The position numbers were made by a program, and so were the translations under genes. Below are positions 26,851 to 34,950 of a stretch of DNA of 64,000 bases, piece after piece. A model generated the notes under the pieces. It did not search any database. It was given only the letters and a program-made list of their open reading frames with translations, and was not told the origin of the DNA. Source of the stretch: CAZGXI01 sp964529715 (GTDB lineage: Bacteria > Chloroflexota > Anaerolineae > Aggregatilineales > Ch27); the NCBI GenBank assembly GCA_964529715.1, contig CAZGXI010000025.1, forward strand, positions 20,823 to 84,822, in the 5' to 3' direction. The stretch's first letter is position 1. Each line of letters opens with the position of its first letter.

Positions 26851-27056
26851 TGCTCTTTGGGACGCATGACTGTTCGCTGACCGGAGCACGCTGCTCAGGG
26901 GTATGCCCGGCTTATCCAATCCCCGCTCTGCACGGCGGATCGGTTTATGTGGAAGTCTGGCCAGGGCCGGCGTCAATAGCCCTTGTGCGAACCGGGCGGA
27001 GGGGTATCATTCACCGGGCGTGCTCACCTTGCCCTGATGGGTTTCAGTAGCGGTTT

Positions 27057-28646
27057 ATGCCTGACTCAACGCAAAACGCAGAACTCCGAACTCCGAACTT
27101 GCTCGGTGCGACGCTTGTCGTCATGGTCGCTTACGTCGCCAGCGGCGCGCTCGGTCTGATCCGGCAGGCGGTGATCGGCGCGGCCTACGGTGCAGGCGTG
27201 GAATTCGACGCCTACGTGGCGGCGGGGCGCATCCCCGAATTGCTGTTTAACCTGGTGGCAGGCGGTGCGCTGGGATCAGCCTTTCTGCCGGTATTTTCGT
27301 CCTTCCTGGCGAAAGACGACGACGAAGGTGCCTGGCGGTTGGCGGGGGCGGTGGTTTCGCTGCTGACGGCGATCACGACGGCACTGGCGGTGCTGGCCTT
27401 TGTCTTTGCGCCCTGGGTCGTCTCGGTGCTGCTGCGCCCCGGCGATCCACCCGACCAGCAAACACTCACGGTGCAACTGCTGCGCATCATGCTCGGTACG
27501 GTGATCGTGTTCGGCGTCAGCGGCCTGCTGATGAGCATTCTCAACGCTTTCCAGCACTTCTGGCGTCCGGCGGCGGCGATGAGCCTCTACAACCTGGGGA
27601 TCATCTTCGGCGCACTGGCGCTCACGCCGTCGATGGGCGTCTACGGGCTGGCATGGGGCACGGTGATCGGCGCGCTGTTGCACCTGGGCATTCAACTGCC
27701 GGAACTGCCGCATGTCCGGGCGCGCTGGCGGCTATCATTGAACTTCCGCACGCCCGGCGTGATCGAGGTGCTGGCGCTGATGGGGCCACGCATCGTCGGG
27801 CAGAGTGTGGTGCAGATCAATTTTGTGGTCATTGCTGCCTTTACCTCCTTCATGGTCACGGGCGCGCAGACGGCGATCAACACCGCCTTTATGCTGATGT
27901 TCACCGCGCTGGGGGTAATCGGGCGCAGCGTGGGCACGACCGTTTTTCCGTCGCTGGCGACGCAGGCGGCACAGGAAGACTGGTCCGCCTACCGCCGCAC
28001 GCTGGGAAATGCCCTGTGTGGCGTGTTGTTCCTGGCGATCCCAGCCAGTGTGGGGCTGATCGTGTTGGCGCAACCGCTGGTCGGGGCGCTGTTCGAGCGG
28101 CGGGCGTGGACCTCAGAGGCAACGGCGGGCACTGCCTGGGCCTTGCAATTCTTTGCCGCCGGGCTGGCCGGTCACGCCGTGCTGGAAATCCTGGCGCGCG
28201 CTTTCTACGCTCTGCACGACACCTGGACGCCGGTCAAGGTGGGTGTGCTGACCATGCTGCTCAACATCGGCCTGAACTTCGTCTTGAGTGCGGTCATCGG
28301 CGAGCCGGGCAGCCTGGCGCGCGGGCCGTTTGGCGGGCTGGCCCTGGCGATGACCCTGGCGACGGCGGTCGAAACAGCGACGCTGTGGATTATCCTGACG
28401 CGGCGCGTCGGTGGGATGGACGGCGTGCGCGTGTGGAGGCTGGCCTGGCGGGCGCTGGCGGCATCGGCGGCGATGGGGGTGGCGTTATTCATCGTCGTAG
28501 AGGCGACTCATGAGTCGCCCCTGCAAAGCATCATCCTGGGAACTCCGCTGGGGGTGGGGGTGTTTTTCGGCGCGGCATGGCTGCTGGGCCTGCAAGAGGC
28601 GCGGACGATGCCGGCGGTGGTCCTGCGGCGGCTGGCCCGGCGATGA
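27057..28646 (+). CDS. murJ: Lipid II flippase MurJ (MviN family)
   Basis: This 529-residue membrane protein has about 14 hydrophobic segments and the MurJ/MviN pattern: GLIRQAVIGAAYGAGVEFDAYVAAGRIPELLFNLVAGGALGSAFLPVF in parts near 30-80 (its conserved Arg/Asp residues are present), and WALQFFAAGLAGHAVLEILARAFYAL later. It moves lipid-linked peptidoglycan precursors across the membrane. The first 16 residues (MPDSTQNAELRTPNLL) are encoded by a tandem-word repeat, so the native start may lie a few codons inside. Near the 3' end a palindromic repeat (28502-28519) encodes residues in the loop ahead of the last membrane helix. Confidence 0.9.
   Translation: MPDSTQNAELRTPNLLGATLVVMVAYVASGALGLIRQAVIGAAYGAGVEFDAYVAAGRIPELLFNLVAGGALGSAFLPVFSSFLAKDDDEGAWRLAGAVVSLLTAITTALAVLAFVFAPWVVSVLLRPGDPPDQQTLTVQLLRIMLGTVIVFGVSGLLMSILNAFQHFWRPAAAMSLYNLGIIFGALALTPSMGVYGLAWGTVIGALLHLGIQLPELPHVRARWRLSLNFRTPGVIEVLALMGPRIVGQSVVQINFVVIAAFTSFMVTGAQTAINTAFMLMFTALGVIGRSVGTTVFPSLATQAAQEDWSAYRRTLGNALCGVLFLAIPASVGLIVLAQPLVGALFERRAWTSEATAGTAWALQFFAAGLAGHAVLEILARAFYALHDTWTPVKVGVLTMLLNIGLNFVLSAVIGEPGSLARGPFGGLALAMTLATAVETATLWIILTRRVGGMDGVRVWRLAWRALAASAAMGVALFIVVEATHESPLQSIILGTPLGVGVFFGAAWLLGLQEARTMPAVVLRRLARR
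28502..28519. repeat. 18-nt perfect palindrome inside murJ
   Basis: GGCGACTCATGAGTCGCC is its own reverse complement. It lies within the coding sequence and encodes ATHESP in the extracytoplasmic loop before the last membrane helix. Flanks GTAGA and CCTGC extend the resemblance to the other intergenic palindromes here. Confidence 0.7.
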
Positions 28647-28682
28647 TGGCTTCCACGCCGGGCAGTTCGGCTATTCCCAGAC

Positions 28683-28708
28683 TTATCCCAAATGTCGTTT
28701 TGGGATAA
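28683..28708. repeat. Inverted repeat between murJ and xseB
   Basis: TTATCCCAAA (28683-28692) pairs exactly with TTTGGGATAA (28699-28708). A third TTGGGATA copy follows at 28710-28717. It lies between convergent genes; neither strand has a T-run after it, so it is not a clear terminator and could be a protein-binding site. Confidence 0.55.
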
Positions 28709-28764
28709 ATTGGGATATTGTATGCCGGTCGTTAAGCAAAGATTTAGGGTGCATCGGACAACGG

Positions 28765-28998
28765 TTATTCCATCGGCTCGATGCGCATCCCGCCGCCGGA
28801 GTCGGGCACGAGCTGCCGGACGCGCAGTTCGGCGGCGTCGAGTTGGCCCTGGCAGAACGTGGCTAACCGCTGCCCCTGCTCGAACAGCGCCACCGACTCG
28901 TCCAGCGTCAGGTCGCCGTTTTCCAGGCGGCCCACGATGCTTTCCAGTTCCGCGAGGGCGGCCTCAAAGGTCAGGTCATCGGGCAAAGAAGCGGTCAT
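28765..28998 (-). CDS. xseB: Exodeoxyribonuclease VII small subunit
   Basis: This 77-residue protein shows the XseB pattern: LTFEAALAELESIVGRLENGDLTLDESVALFEQG in pieces, then LATFCQGQLDAAELRVRQL. The small subunit forms coiled coils around the large subunit of exonuclease VII, which degrades single-stranded DNA from both ends. Length matches the family. Its ATG overlaps the stop of xseA by 4 nt, as is usual for this gene pair. Confidence 0.93.
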   Translation of the reverse strand: MTASLPDDLTFEAALAELESIVGRLENGDLTLDESVALFEQGQRLATFCQGQLDAAELRVRQLVPDSGGGMRIEPME

Positions 28999-30203
28999 GG
29001 AATGTCCCTCTCCTTTACAGAAACCCGCAGGCGGCCCTTGTGCAGCCGCACGTTGAGCGCCGTGCCCGGTGCAGCGTCTCTGGCGTCGGTCAGGCGTAGG
29101 CCATCGCCGGCGCGCTCCACAATGGCGTAGCCGCGCGCCAGAATCGCACGTGGGTCGGCGGCGGCCAGGGCCTGGCGGCGCGCATCCAGGCGTTCCCGGC
29201 GCAGTTCGATGGTGTGGCTCAGGCTACGCGCCGCGCGCAAAATCAGATCGTCAACGCGCTGGCGGTCGTCGCGCACGCGGTTTAGCGGCGAGAGGCGGCG
29301 CAGGGCGCGCACTTCGGCTTCCACCCGGCGGCGGCCTTCCACCAGCTGTTCCCGCATGGCGAGGGCCAGCCGCCCGCCCAAATCCTCAACCGCATAGACC
29401 AGTTCTGCAACGTCCGGTGTGGTGATCTCGGCGGCGGCGGAGGGCGTCGGGGCGCGCACATCGGCGGCGAAGTCCGCAATAGTGAAGTCGGTCTCGTGCC
29501 CCACGCCACACACCACCGGGATCGCGCTGGCGGCAACCGCGCGGGCCACGCGCTCGTCGTTGAAGCACCACAGGTCTTCCAGGCTGCCGCCGCCACGTAC
29601 CAGCAGGATCACGTCCACGCCGCCATAGCGGTTGAGCGCGTCCAGGGCGGCGACGATGCGCGGCGGGGCGTCTTCGCCCTGGACCGCCGTCGGGCTGAGG
29701 ATCACTTCGGCCAGGGGATAGCGGCGGCGCAGCACATTTTGCACATCCTGGAAGGCGGCGGCGGTGGGCGACGTGACCACCCCGATCCGGCGTGGGAAGG
29801 CCGGCAGGGGGCGCTTGCCCGCCGGGTCGAACAGCCCCTCGGCTTCCAGTTTGGTCTTGAGCGCCTCGAAGCGCGCGTGCAGGTCGCCGCGCCCGGCAGG
29901 CTGGAGCAGGTCCGCATAAAGCTGATACTGCCCGCCCGTCTCGTACACGTCGATGCGCCCGTGCGCCAGCACCGCGTCGCCGTGATCGGGGATGTAGGTC
30001 TGGCGGGCGGCCTCGCTGCGCCACATCACACACTTGAGCGCGGCGTGGTCGTCTTTGAGGGTAAAGTACCAGTGACCGGAACCGTGCCGGGTGAGGTTGC
30101 TCACTTCGCCCTCGACCCACACGTCGCGCAGAGAGCCGTCGGCATCCAGCAGGGCGCGGATGTGGCGGGTAAGGGCGGATACGCTGTACGCGGCAACAGA
30201 CAT
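28995..30203 (-). CDS. xseA: Exodeoxyribonuclease VII large subunit
   Basis: This 402-residue protein has an N-terminal OB-fold (YSVSALTRHIRALL, VWVEGEVSNLTRHGSGHWYFTLKD in parts, about 5-95). The XseA catalytic core follows, with PRRIGVVTSPTAAAFQDV, LLVRGGGSLEDLWCFNDE, and VVCGVGHETDFTIADFAAD. The C-terminal helical arm binds XseB. A GTG three codons upstream (30212) is also in frame; the ATG at 30203 gives the usual family N-terminus. It forms a two-gene operon with xseB. Confidence 0.93.
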   Translation of the reverse strand: MSVAAYSVSALTRHIRALLDADGSLRDVWVEGEVSNLTRHGSGHWYFTLKDDHAALKCVMWRSEAARQTYIPDHGDAVLAHGRIDVYETGGQYQLYADLLQPAGRGDLHARFEALKTKLEAEGLFDPAGKRPLPAFPRRIGVVTSPTAAAFQDVQNVLRRRYPLAEVILSPTAVQGEDAPPRIVAALDALNRYGGVDVILLVRGGGSLEDLWCFNDERVARAVAASAIPVVCGVGHETDFTIADFAADVRAPTPSAAAEITTPDVAELVYAVEDLGGRLALAMREQLVEGRRRVEAEVRALRRLSPLNRVRDDRQRVDDLILRAARSLSHTIELRRERLDARRQALAAADPRAILARGYAIVERAGDGLRLTDARDAAPGTALNVRLHKGRLRVSVKERDIP

Positions 30204-30293
30204 GGCGACCACTCACATTCCCGAATGGGCGACGCTGTGCTAAAATCCTACCACAGATGACCTAATTCTTTCCAATGGCAGGAGCAATGTTGC

Positions 30294-30587
30294 ATGGTCA
30301 AAACTGCGCACCGGATGACCCGGCAGCAGATGCAGGAACTTGCGGAGCGCCTGATCAAGATGCCCTTCGACAAAGCCAAAAATCATGTGCGCCGCCTGGA
30401 CCAGCAAAGCCAGCTGGTGATGTGGCGCGTGGGGGTCGGGAGCGAGATTCAAACACGCTACCGCCTACCCACCTTGGGCGTGATGGTCACGTTGGTGGAG
30501 CAGGCGCACGAAGAGAAGATCGACGACGAGCACGACAAGCTGCGCTTTGCGCCGCGTTTCGTCGAGGCGCGTGTGGAGGCGTTGTAA
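30294..30587 (+). CDS. Small conserved-looking hypothetical protein
   Basis: This 97-residue protein is rich in charged residues, with helices RMTRQQMQELAERLIKM and HVRRLDQQSQLVMWRV followed by a short strand region (TRYRLPTLGVMVTLVEQAH) and an acidic-basic tail. No known family is recognised, and there is no signal or membrane segment. GGAG lies 9 nt ahead of the ATG, and a TAAAAT box at 30241-30246 may be its -10. It is divergent from xseA and ends at a perfect palindrome. Codon usage looks like its neighbours, so it is probably a real gene. Confidence 0.6.
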   Translation: MVKTAHRMTRQQMQELAERLIKMPFDKAKNHVRRLDQQSQLVMWRVGVGSEIQTRYRLPTLGVMVTLVEQAHEEKIDDEHDKLRFAPRFVEARVEAL

Positions 30588-30590
30588 GAA

Positions 30591-30616
30591 ACCGGTAGGG
30601 ACATGTCCCTACCGGT
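30591..30616. repeat. 26-nt perfect palindrome between convergent genes
   Basis: The halves ACCGGTAGGGACA and its exact complement meet with no loop. It starts 4 nt after the stop of the small hypothetical gene and 11 nt before the end of the convergent peptidase gene. It lacks T-runs, and is the best example of the dispersed palindromes. Confidence 0.75.
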
Positions 30617-30626
30617 AACAAAACGC

Positions 30627-31919
30627 TTAGTTCCCTGACCCGCCTGCCGGTCGCGGCGTGGGCAGGTTCGGCAGATTCGGCAGTTGGAACGGCGTGGCCG
30701 TCGGGGGCGGGCCGACCGGGTCCAGGCCCAGTGAGGCACGCCATTGGTTTTCTAGGTCCAGGAACGGGACGCCGGTAGCGATTTCGATGGTCTCGCCCAT
30801 GCTGTGGCCGGGCATGGCTTCTAGGATGCGGCGGTGCGTCTCCAGGCCACCGTAGTTATCCAGCATCCAGGTGATGAACACCTCCCCCATGTTGTAGCCC
30901 AGGCCGTTGCAGCCATCTGCCGACGTGGTGGAGACGCCCAGCGGTGGGCCGTCGCCCTGCATGGTGGGCAGGTCGTATTGCTGCGCATAGGCAGCAATGC
31001 GCCCGAAAGCGTCGCGGGTGATGTAGCCGGACTGCCGCGCAAAGTATTCCGGCTGTCCCTCCTGCCACCAGGCCGGGCCGCTGCGGTTGAAATCCGACTG
31101 ATAAAGGTGTGTCGTCTCGTGGACGATCACAGTCGCCAGGTCTTGCAGCCGCCAAGTTGCGGGGTCGTGGGAGGTGATGACCTCCGGTCTGCGTCCACAG
31201 CGAGACAGGCGCTCCATCAATTCTTCTGGGGTACGCAAATCGGGCAGGCGTTGCAGGGTGTAGCCGGTTTCGGGGCTGGTGAAGCCTGCTGCGTCGGGGT
31301 TGTTGCCGCCAGATACGTATTCATCCCAGGCGTTGCCTTCTGGGAAGATGATCGCCAGCGGCTTGTAGCTGATCAGACGGCCCCAGCCTTCTTCAAAGAT
31401 GGGGCGCATCCGGGCCATCGTGTCGGCGACCATCTGGCCGAAGCTCTCGTCGAAGCCGAACCAGTACACCGTAATGTCTTCGGTATCCACACTGTACCAT
31501 TCGCGGGTATGGTCGGCGTAGACGCCATGCTGCGGTTCGGTCTCAAAGATGTTGCCCGCGCTGTCGGTCAGCATCCACCAGTAATCAAAATCGACCCAGG
31601 GGGGCAGGCCGCCGCCCTCGGTATAGGGATCGGCGATCCACGTACCAGTGGCGGCGTCGAAGTCTGCGTTCTCGCGGCTGCGTGTGCCGGATCGCAGACG
31701 GTAAAAGAGCACGGCGCGGGCGATGTCCCCACCGCTGCTGCTGGCCTTGATGGTGAACACCATCCCGCGTGGGTAATGCGACTCGAACGTAGTCTCTTCG
31801 ATGGTAAACGTGGCGCCGTCCTGCGCCTGTGCTGCCGGGGCTGCCGACTGCAACATAGGCAGGGTGGTCAGTCCCAGGGCGATCAGCAGGACAAGGCTGA
31901 TCAAACGCATTTGCCGCAT
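30627..31919 (-). CDS. Secreted gluzincin-like (peptidase MA-type) protein, second copy
   Basis: This 430-residue protein has a signal peptide (about 1-33), a beta-rich domain (about 36-145), then HETTH (His267, Glu268, His271) and WWQEGQ with Glu287, matching the zinc site and spacing of the protein at 4874. A Pro-rich tail follows. The two N-terminal domains align throughout (FTIEETTFESHYPRGMVFTI against FTIGEQTFISNYPEGMTFTV). An AAGGA lies upstream of the ATG. It is a single gene between the convergent small ORF and fabI. Extracellular metallopeptidase activity is inferred. Confidence 0.8.
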   Translation of the reverse strand: MRQMRLISLVLLIALGLTTLPMLQSAAPAAQAQDGATFTIEETTFESHYPRGMVFTIKASSSGGDIARAVLFYRLRSGTRSRENADFDAATGTWIADPYTEGGGLPPWVDFDYWWMLTDSAGNIFETEPQHGVYADHTREWYSVDTEDITVYWFGFDESFGQMVADTMARMRPIFEEGWGRLISYKPLAIIFPEGNAWDEYVSGGNNPDAAGFTSPETGYTLQRLPDLRTPEELMERLSRCGRRPEVITSHDPATWRLQDLATVIVHETTHLYQSDFNRSGPAWWQEGQPEYFARQSGYITRDAFGRIAAYAQQYDLPTMQGDGPPLGVSTTSADGCNGLGYNMGEVFITWMLDNYGGLETHRRILEAMPGHSMGETIEIATGVPFLDLENQWRASLGLDPVGPPPTATPFQLPNLPNLPTPRPAGGSGN

Positions 31920-31962
31920 CGATCCCGATCCTTCTCCAAAAACGGCCTGAACGCTGCAAGAT

Positions 31963-32010
31963 CATAGCGACGGACACCGTCCGCCGCAAACGGACCGCTG
32001 AAAGCTGACG
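31963..32010. repeat. Palindrome plus GCTGAAAGCTGACGG tandem words
   Basis: The segment has TAGCGACGGACACCGTCCG, related to the hairpin at 864-890. It is followed by GCTGAAAGCTGACGGCTGAT just before the end of fabI. Both repeat classes of this window occur side by side here. Confidence 0.6.
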
Positions 32011-32018
32011 GCTGATAG

Positions 32019-32822
32019 CTACAAATTGAACGCCTGGCGCTGCTCTTCCGTGGTCGTGAGGCCGAGGATGTTGTAACCCGCATCCACGTAGATCGTCTCG
32101 CCGGTGACTTTGCTGCTCAGGTCAGAGGCCAGCCACAATGCCACGTTGCCCACATCCTCTTGGGAGACTAATGAGCGCAGCGGCGCGGCCTCTTCGCTGT
32201 ATTTGAGCATCACGCGGAAGCCGGCAATGCCGCTGGCGGCCAGCGTCTTGATCGGCCCGGCGCTGATGGCGTTGACACGAATCTGCTGGGGGCCGAGGTC
32301 GGCGGCCAGGTAGCGCACGGAGCATTCCAGGGCGGCCTTTGCCACTGCCATCACGTTGTAGCGCGGCATCACCTTTTCCGCCGCATAATAGCTGAGCGTG
32401 ATGATGCTGCCGCCGTTGGTCATCAGCGGCGCGGCGCGCTTCGCCAGAGCGATCAGGCTGTAGGCGCTCGTCTCCAAGGCGATGCGGAAGCCCTCCCGGC
32501 TGATGTTTACGAATTCCCCAGACAGGTCTTCACGCGGGGCGAACGCGACGGCGTGTACCAGCGTGTCGATGCGGCCCAGCCGTTCGGCGGCTTTGGCGAA
32601 CACGGCGTCTAGCTCGTCATCCTGGTTCACGTCGGCGCGCTCGACGAACGTGCAGCCGATTTCTTCGGCCAGGGGAAAGACGCGCTTCTCCAGTTCAGGG
32701 ATGGCGTAGCTGAGGCCGATGGTTGCCCCCTGACTGTGTAAGGCTTTGGCAATCCCCCAGGCAATCGAATTTTTATTGGCGACGCCGAAGATCAGCGCCG
32801 TCTTGCCGTCCATAAGGCCCAT
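32019..32822 (-). CDS. fabI: Enoyl-[acyl-carrier-protein] reductase (NADH)
   Basis: This 267-residue FabI performs the last step of each fatty-acid elongation round. It has the variant NAD motif GVANKNSIAWGIAKAL near residues 12-27, HAVAFAPREDL, and the FabI active site YN..MAVAKA (Tyr and Lys six residues apart, after a second Tyr-Tyr pair). The C-terminus is ETIYVDAGYNILG. The ATG at 32822 has AAGGAG 9 nt before it; the frame is open for 30 more codons without a ribosome site. It is a single gene. Confidence 0.94.
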   Translation of the reverse strand: MGLMDGKTALIFGVANKNSIAWGIAKALHSQGATIGLSYAIPELEKRVFPLAEEIGCTFVERADVNQDDELDAVFAKAAERLGRIDTLVHAVAFAPREDLSGEFVNISREGFRIALETSAYSLIALAKRAAPLMTNGGSIITLSYYAAEKVMPRYNVMAVAKAALECSVRYLAADLGPQQIRVNAISAGPIKTLAASGIAGFRVMLKYSEEAAPLRSLVSQEDVGNVALWLASDLSSKVTGETIYVDAGYNILGLTTTEEQRQAFNL

Positions 32823-33447
32823 GTCTATCGACTCCTTTGGTAAAGAATAGCGCCGATTGTATCCTGTTTTTCCGCCGGAGACGCCCCCAATCGCGTCCCG
32901 TCTGGCCTGCAAATAGAACGCTTTGAACGGCTTTTCGATACGTGCGAATCGCCCCCAATCCAGAGGCGCCGTAGAAAGCGTGGGGAAGGGCGGTCATGAG
33001 CGGTAGATGGTTGGCTCCGGAGTGTGCATGACAACTTCCTTACGCTATACAGCAGCATTGCCAGGCCCGATGCAGAGTTTACCCGTTCTGGTGTGGCAGG
33101 TGTAGGGGATGATCCGGGCCGCAATCTGGGTGTATACTGGGAACGTGGCGGCAATGCGAACGGCCCGGAGACGCCGACTCCGGGCCGTTCGTAAGGAGGA
33201 GAAAGAAGAGATTTCGCCCTTCATGCTATATCATAGGCCTTTTCCGTCGATTTACCTGACGGATTCCCTACGATTTCCCTACGGAATCTCTACGCTGTTG
33301 TCTGAGAAGATGCGCAGCTTTATGCTGTTTTTAATCTTGTTGGGTACTGTTAGGTGCTGTCGGGCCTGGGCCTGCCCTGTGTTAGCCTGTTGTCAGGCCC
33401 GGTGGGTGCGCTGCCTGGCCTGATTGCCTGTTGGAGTAGACGAACGG
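32823..33447. other. 625-nt gene-free region
   Basis: No supportable gene was found in this gap between divergent genes. It holds the inverted repeat at 33157-33191, an AT-rich stretch near 33290-33350 and short direct repeats such as TTCCCTACG/TTTCCCTACGG near 33265-33290. An open frame at 33109-33423 has no ribosome site or recognisable protein. A small RNA is possible but not shown. Confidence 0.5.
33157..33191. repeat. Inverted repeat with 14-bp perfect stem
   Basis: CGAACGGCCCGGAG (33157-33170) pairs exactly with 33178-33191 over a 7-nt loop. GTAAGGAGGAGAAAG follows, which looks like a ribosome site without a good downstream frame. There is no T-run, so an intrinsic terminator is not supported. 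Confidence 0.7.
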
Positions 33448-34470
33448 ATGAATCACAAGATCAATGTGCTGGTGACGGTCCGCCTGCGGGATGAGCAGTT
33501 GGCGCGGCTGCGGGCGCAGTTCCCACGCCTAGACATCCGCCTGTACCCGGCGCAGGCGGTGGGGGAAATCTCCCCAGATGTGTGGGCCGAGGTCGAGGTG
33601 TTGTTCACGCCGGACGTGCTGCCGGACCGCGAGCTGGCTCCCCGGTTACGCTGGGTGCAGGCAACCTCTGCCGGCGTGGATCATATCCTCAAACACCCAC
33701 TCTTTGAAAAACGAGATGTCATCCTGACGACAGCCAGCGGCATTCATGCCGTCACGATGGCCGAGTATGCACTGGCGATGGTGCTGGCCTTTGCCCATCG
33801 CCTGCCCACCATGATCGCCCGGCAGGCGGCCCACGATTGGCCCAAAGACCGCTTTCAGTTGTTTGAGCCGCGTCCTGTGCGCGGCGCCACACTCGGCATC
33901 GTCGGGTATGGCAGTATCGGGCGGGAGACGGCCCGGCTGGCCCAGGCGTTCGGCATGGAGGTGTTGGCGACCAAGCGCGATGCGATGCGCCCGGAGGACC
34001 GCGCCTGTTATATCGAGCCGGGCACGGGCGACCCAGAAGGCGCCCTGGTGAACCGTCTGTATCCACCAGAAGCCCTGAAGTCGATGCTCAAAGAGTGTGA
34101 CTATGTGGTGATTCTGCTTCCGCGCACGCCCGCAACGCTGGGCATGTTCGACGCTGAGGCCGTTGCCGCTATGAAGCCCGGCGCGGTGCTGATCAACCTG
34201 GGGCGGGGCGGGGTGGTGGACGAACAGGCGGTGCTCAAGGCATTACAATCCGGCGCGCTGGGCGGGGCCGCCTTCGACGTATTCGAGACCGAACCCCTGC
34301 CGCCGGACAGCCCATTGTGGAACGCGCCAAACCTGATTATCAGCCCGCACATCGGCGGGAACATGCCGGATTATATCGGCAAGGCGCTGGATGTTTTCGC
34401 AGCCAACCTGGAACGCTACCTGCGCGGGCACGATCTGCTCAATGTGGTCGATTGGGAGCATGGTTATTGA
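33448..34470 (+). CDS. D-isomer-specific 2-hydroxyacid dehydrogenase
   Basis: This 340-residue dehydrogenase reduces 2-keto acids with NAD(P)H. It shows the Rossmann motif GIVGYGSIGRETA (about 151-163), LLPRTPATLGMF, INLGRGGVVDE with the catalytic Arg, FETEPLPPDSPLW with the Glu, and SPHIGG with the catalytic His. A shorter upstream TTG start at 33424 is possible; the ATG at 33448 is preferred because GGAG lies upstream. Substrate (glycerate, lactate or phosphoglycerate type) cannot be assigned. It appears to be followed by a small acidic protein gene on the same strand 103 nt later. Confidence 0.88.
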   Translation: MNHKINVLVTVRLRDEQLARLRAQFPRLDIRLYPAQAVGEISPDVWAEVEVLFTPDVLPDRELAPRLRWVQATSAGVDHILKHPLFEKRDVILTTASGIHAVTMAEYALAMVLAFAHRLPTMIARQAAHDWPKDRFQLFEPRPVRGATLGIVGYGSIGRETARLAQAFGMEVLATKRDAMRPEDRACYIEPGTGDPEGALVNRLYPPEALKSMLKECDYVVILLPRTPATLGMFDAEAVAAMKPGAVLINLGRGGVVDEQAVLKALQSGALGGAAFDVFETEPLPPDSPLWNAPNLIISPHIGGNMPDYIGKALDVFAANLERYLRGHDLLNVVDWEHGY

Positions 34471-34573
34471 GCCGGGCGCGCAACCGGTCTGTCTGCCTTG
34501 CGTATAATCAGATAGAGTCCGGCACAACCCGGCCCGTGTTGCTCGTAAGAATTGGTTGGAGGCATAGAAGAAC

Positions 34574-34876
34574 ATGACCGAGCAAGAAACACCCCAGGCC
34601 GCCCAGGAAGAACCGCTGCGCCAGGAGGGGGAAAGCGTGATGGAAGCCTTCGCGCGCTACCAGCGCAAAGCATTCGACGAGAGTTGCCAGGCCATCGAGG
34701 CGTTGATCCCGGAGGGCTTCAAGGTGCACAGCCGTGAGGCGCGCCGCGCATTCCTGATGTCGCTCAAGGTCGTGGCCGAAAGCCTGGCCGAAAAGTTCGA
34801 GCAGGCCGCCGAGTCCGCTGAGGAAGAACCCCCCAGCACCACCGGCAAGACGAAGGTGCGCGTCGAAGTCAGCTAG
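34574..34876 (+). CDS. Small acidic helical hypothetical protein
   Basis: This 100-residue protein is rich in Glu and Ala. An unstructured start (TEQETPQAAQEEPLRQEG) leads to helices around FARYQRKAFDESCQAIEALI and REARRAFLMSLKVVAESLAEKFEQA, and it ends in the basic strand KVRVEVS. No family is recognised, and there is no signal peptide. The ATG at 34574 follows TTGGAGG with good spacing. A repeat tract of GTTAGC words follows the stop. It may be a small cytoplasmic structural or regulatory protein; that is a guess. Confidence 0.6.
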   Translation: MTEQETPQAAQEEPLRQEGESVMEAFARYQRKAFDESCQAIEALIPEGFKVHSREARRAFLMSLKVVAESLAEKFEQAAESAEEEPPSTTGKTKVRVEVS

Positions 34877-34950
34877 AAGCCGTTGGTCGTTAGCGGTTAG
34901 CGTACTCAGCCGCCGGACTCAGATTTAGGGTCCGGCGGTTGCTTGCTTCT

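Noticed and set aside
26851..27050. Short open frame between epimerase and murJ
   Set aside because: The translation shows no family or hydrophobic pattern, and no ribosome site is present.
28683..28717. Terminator between murJ and xseB
   Set aside because: The stem is perfect, but no T-run follows on either strand; listed only as an inverted repeat.
33109..33423. 104-codon open frame in the large gap
   Set aside because: No usable ribosome site before its start, it spans a 14-bp hairpin, and the translation has no recognisable features.
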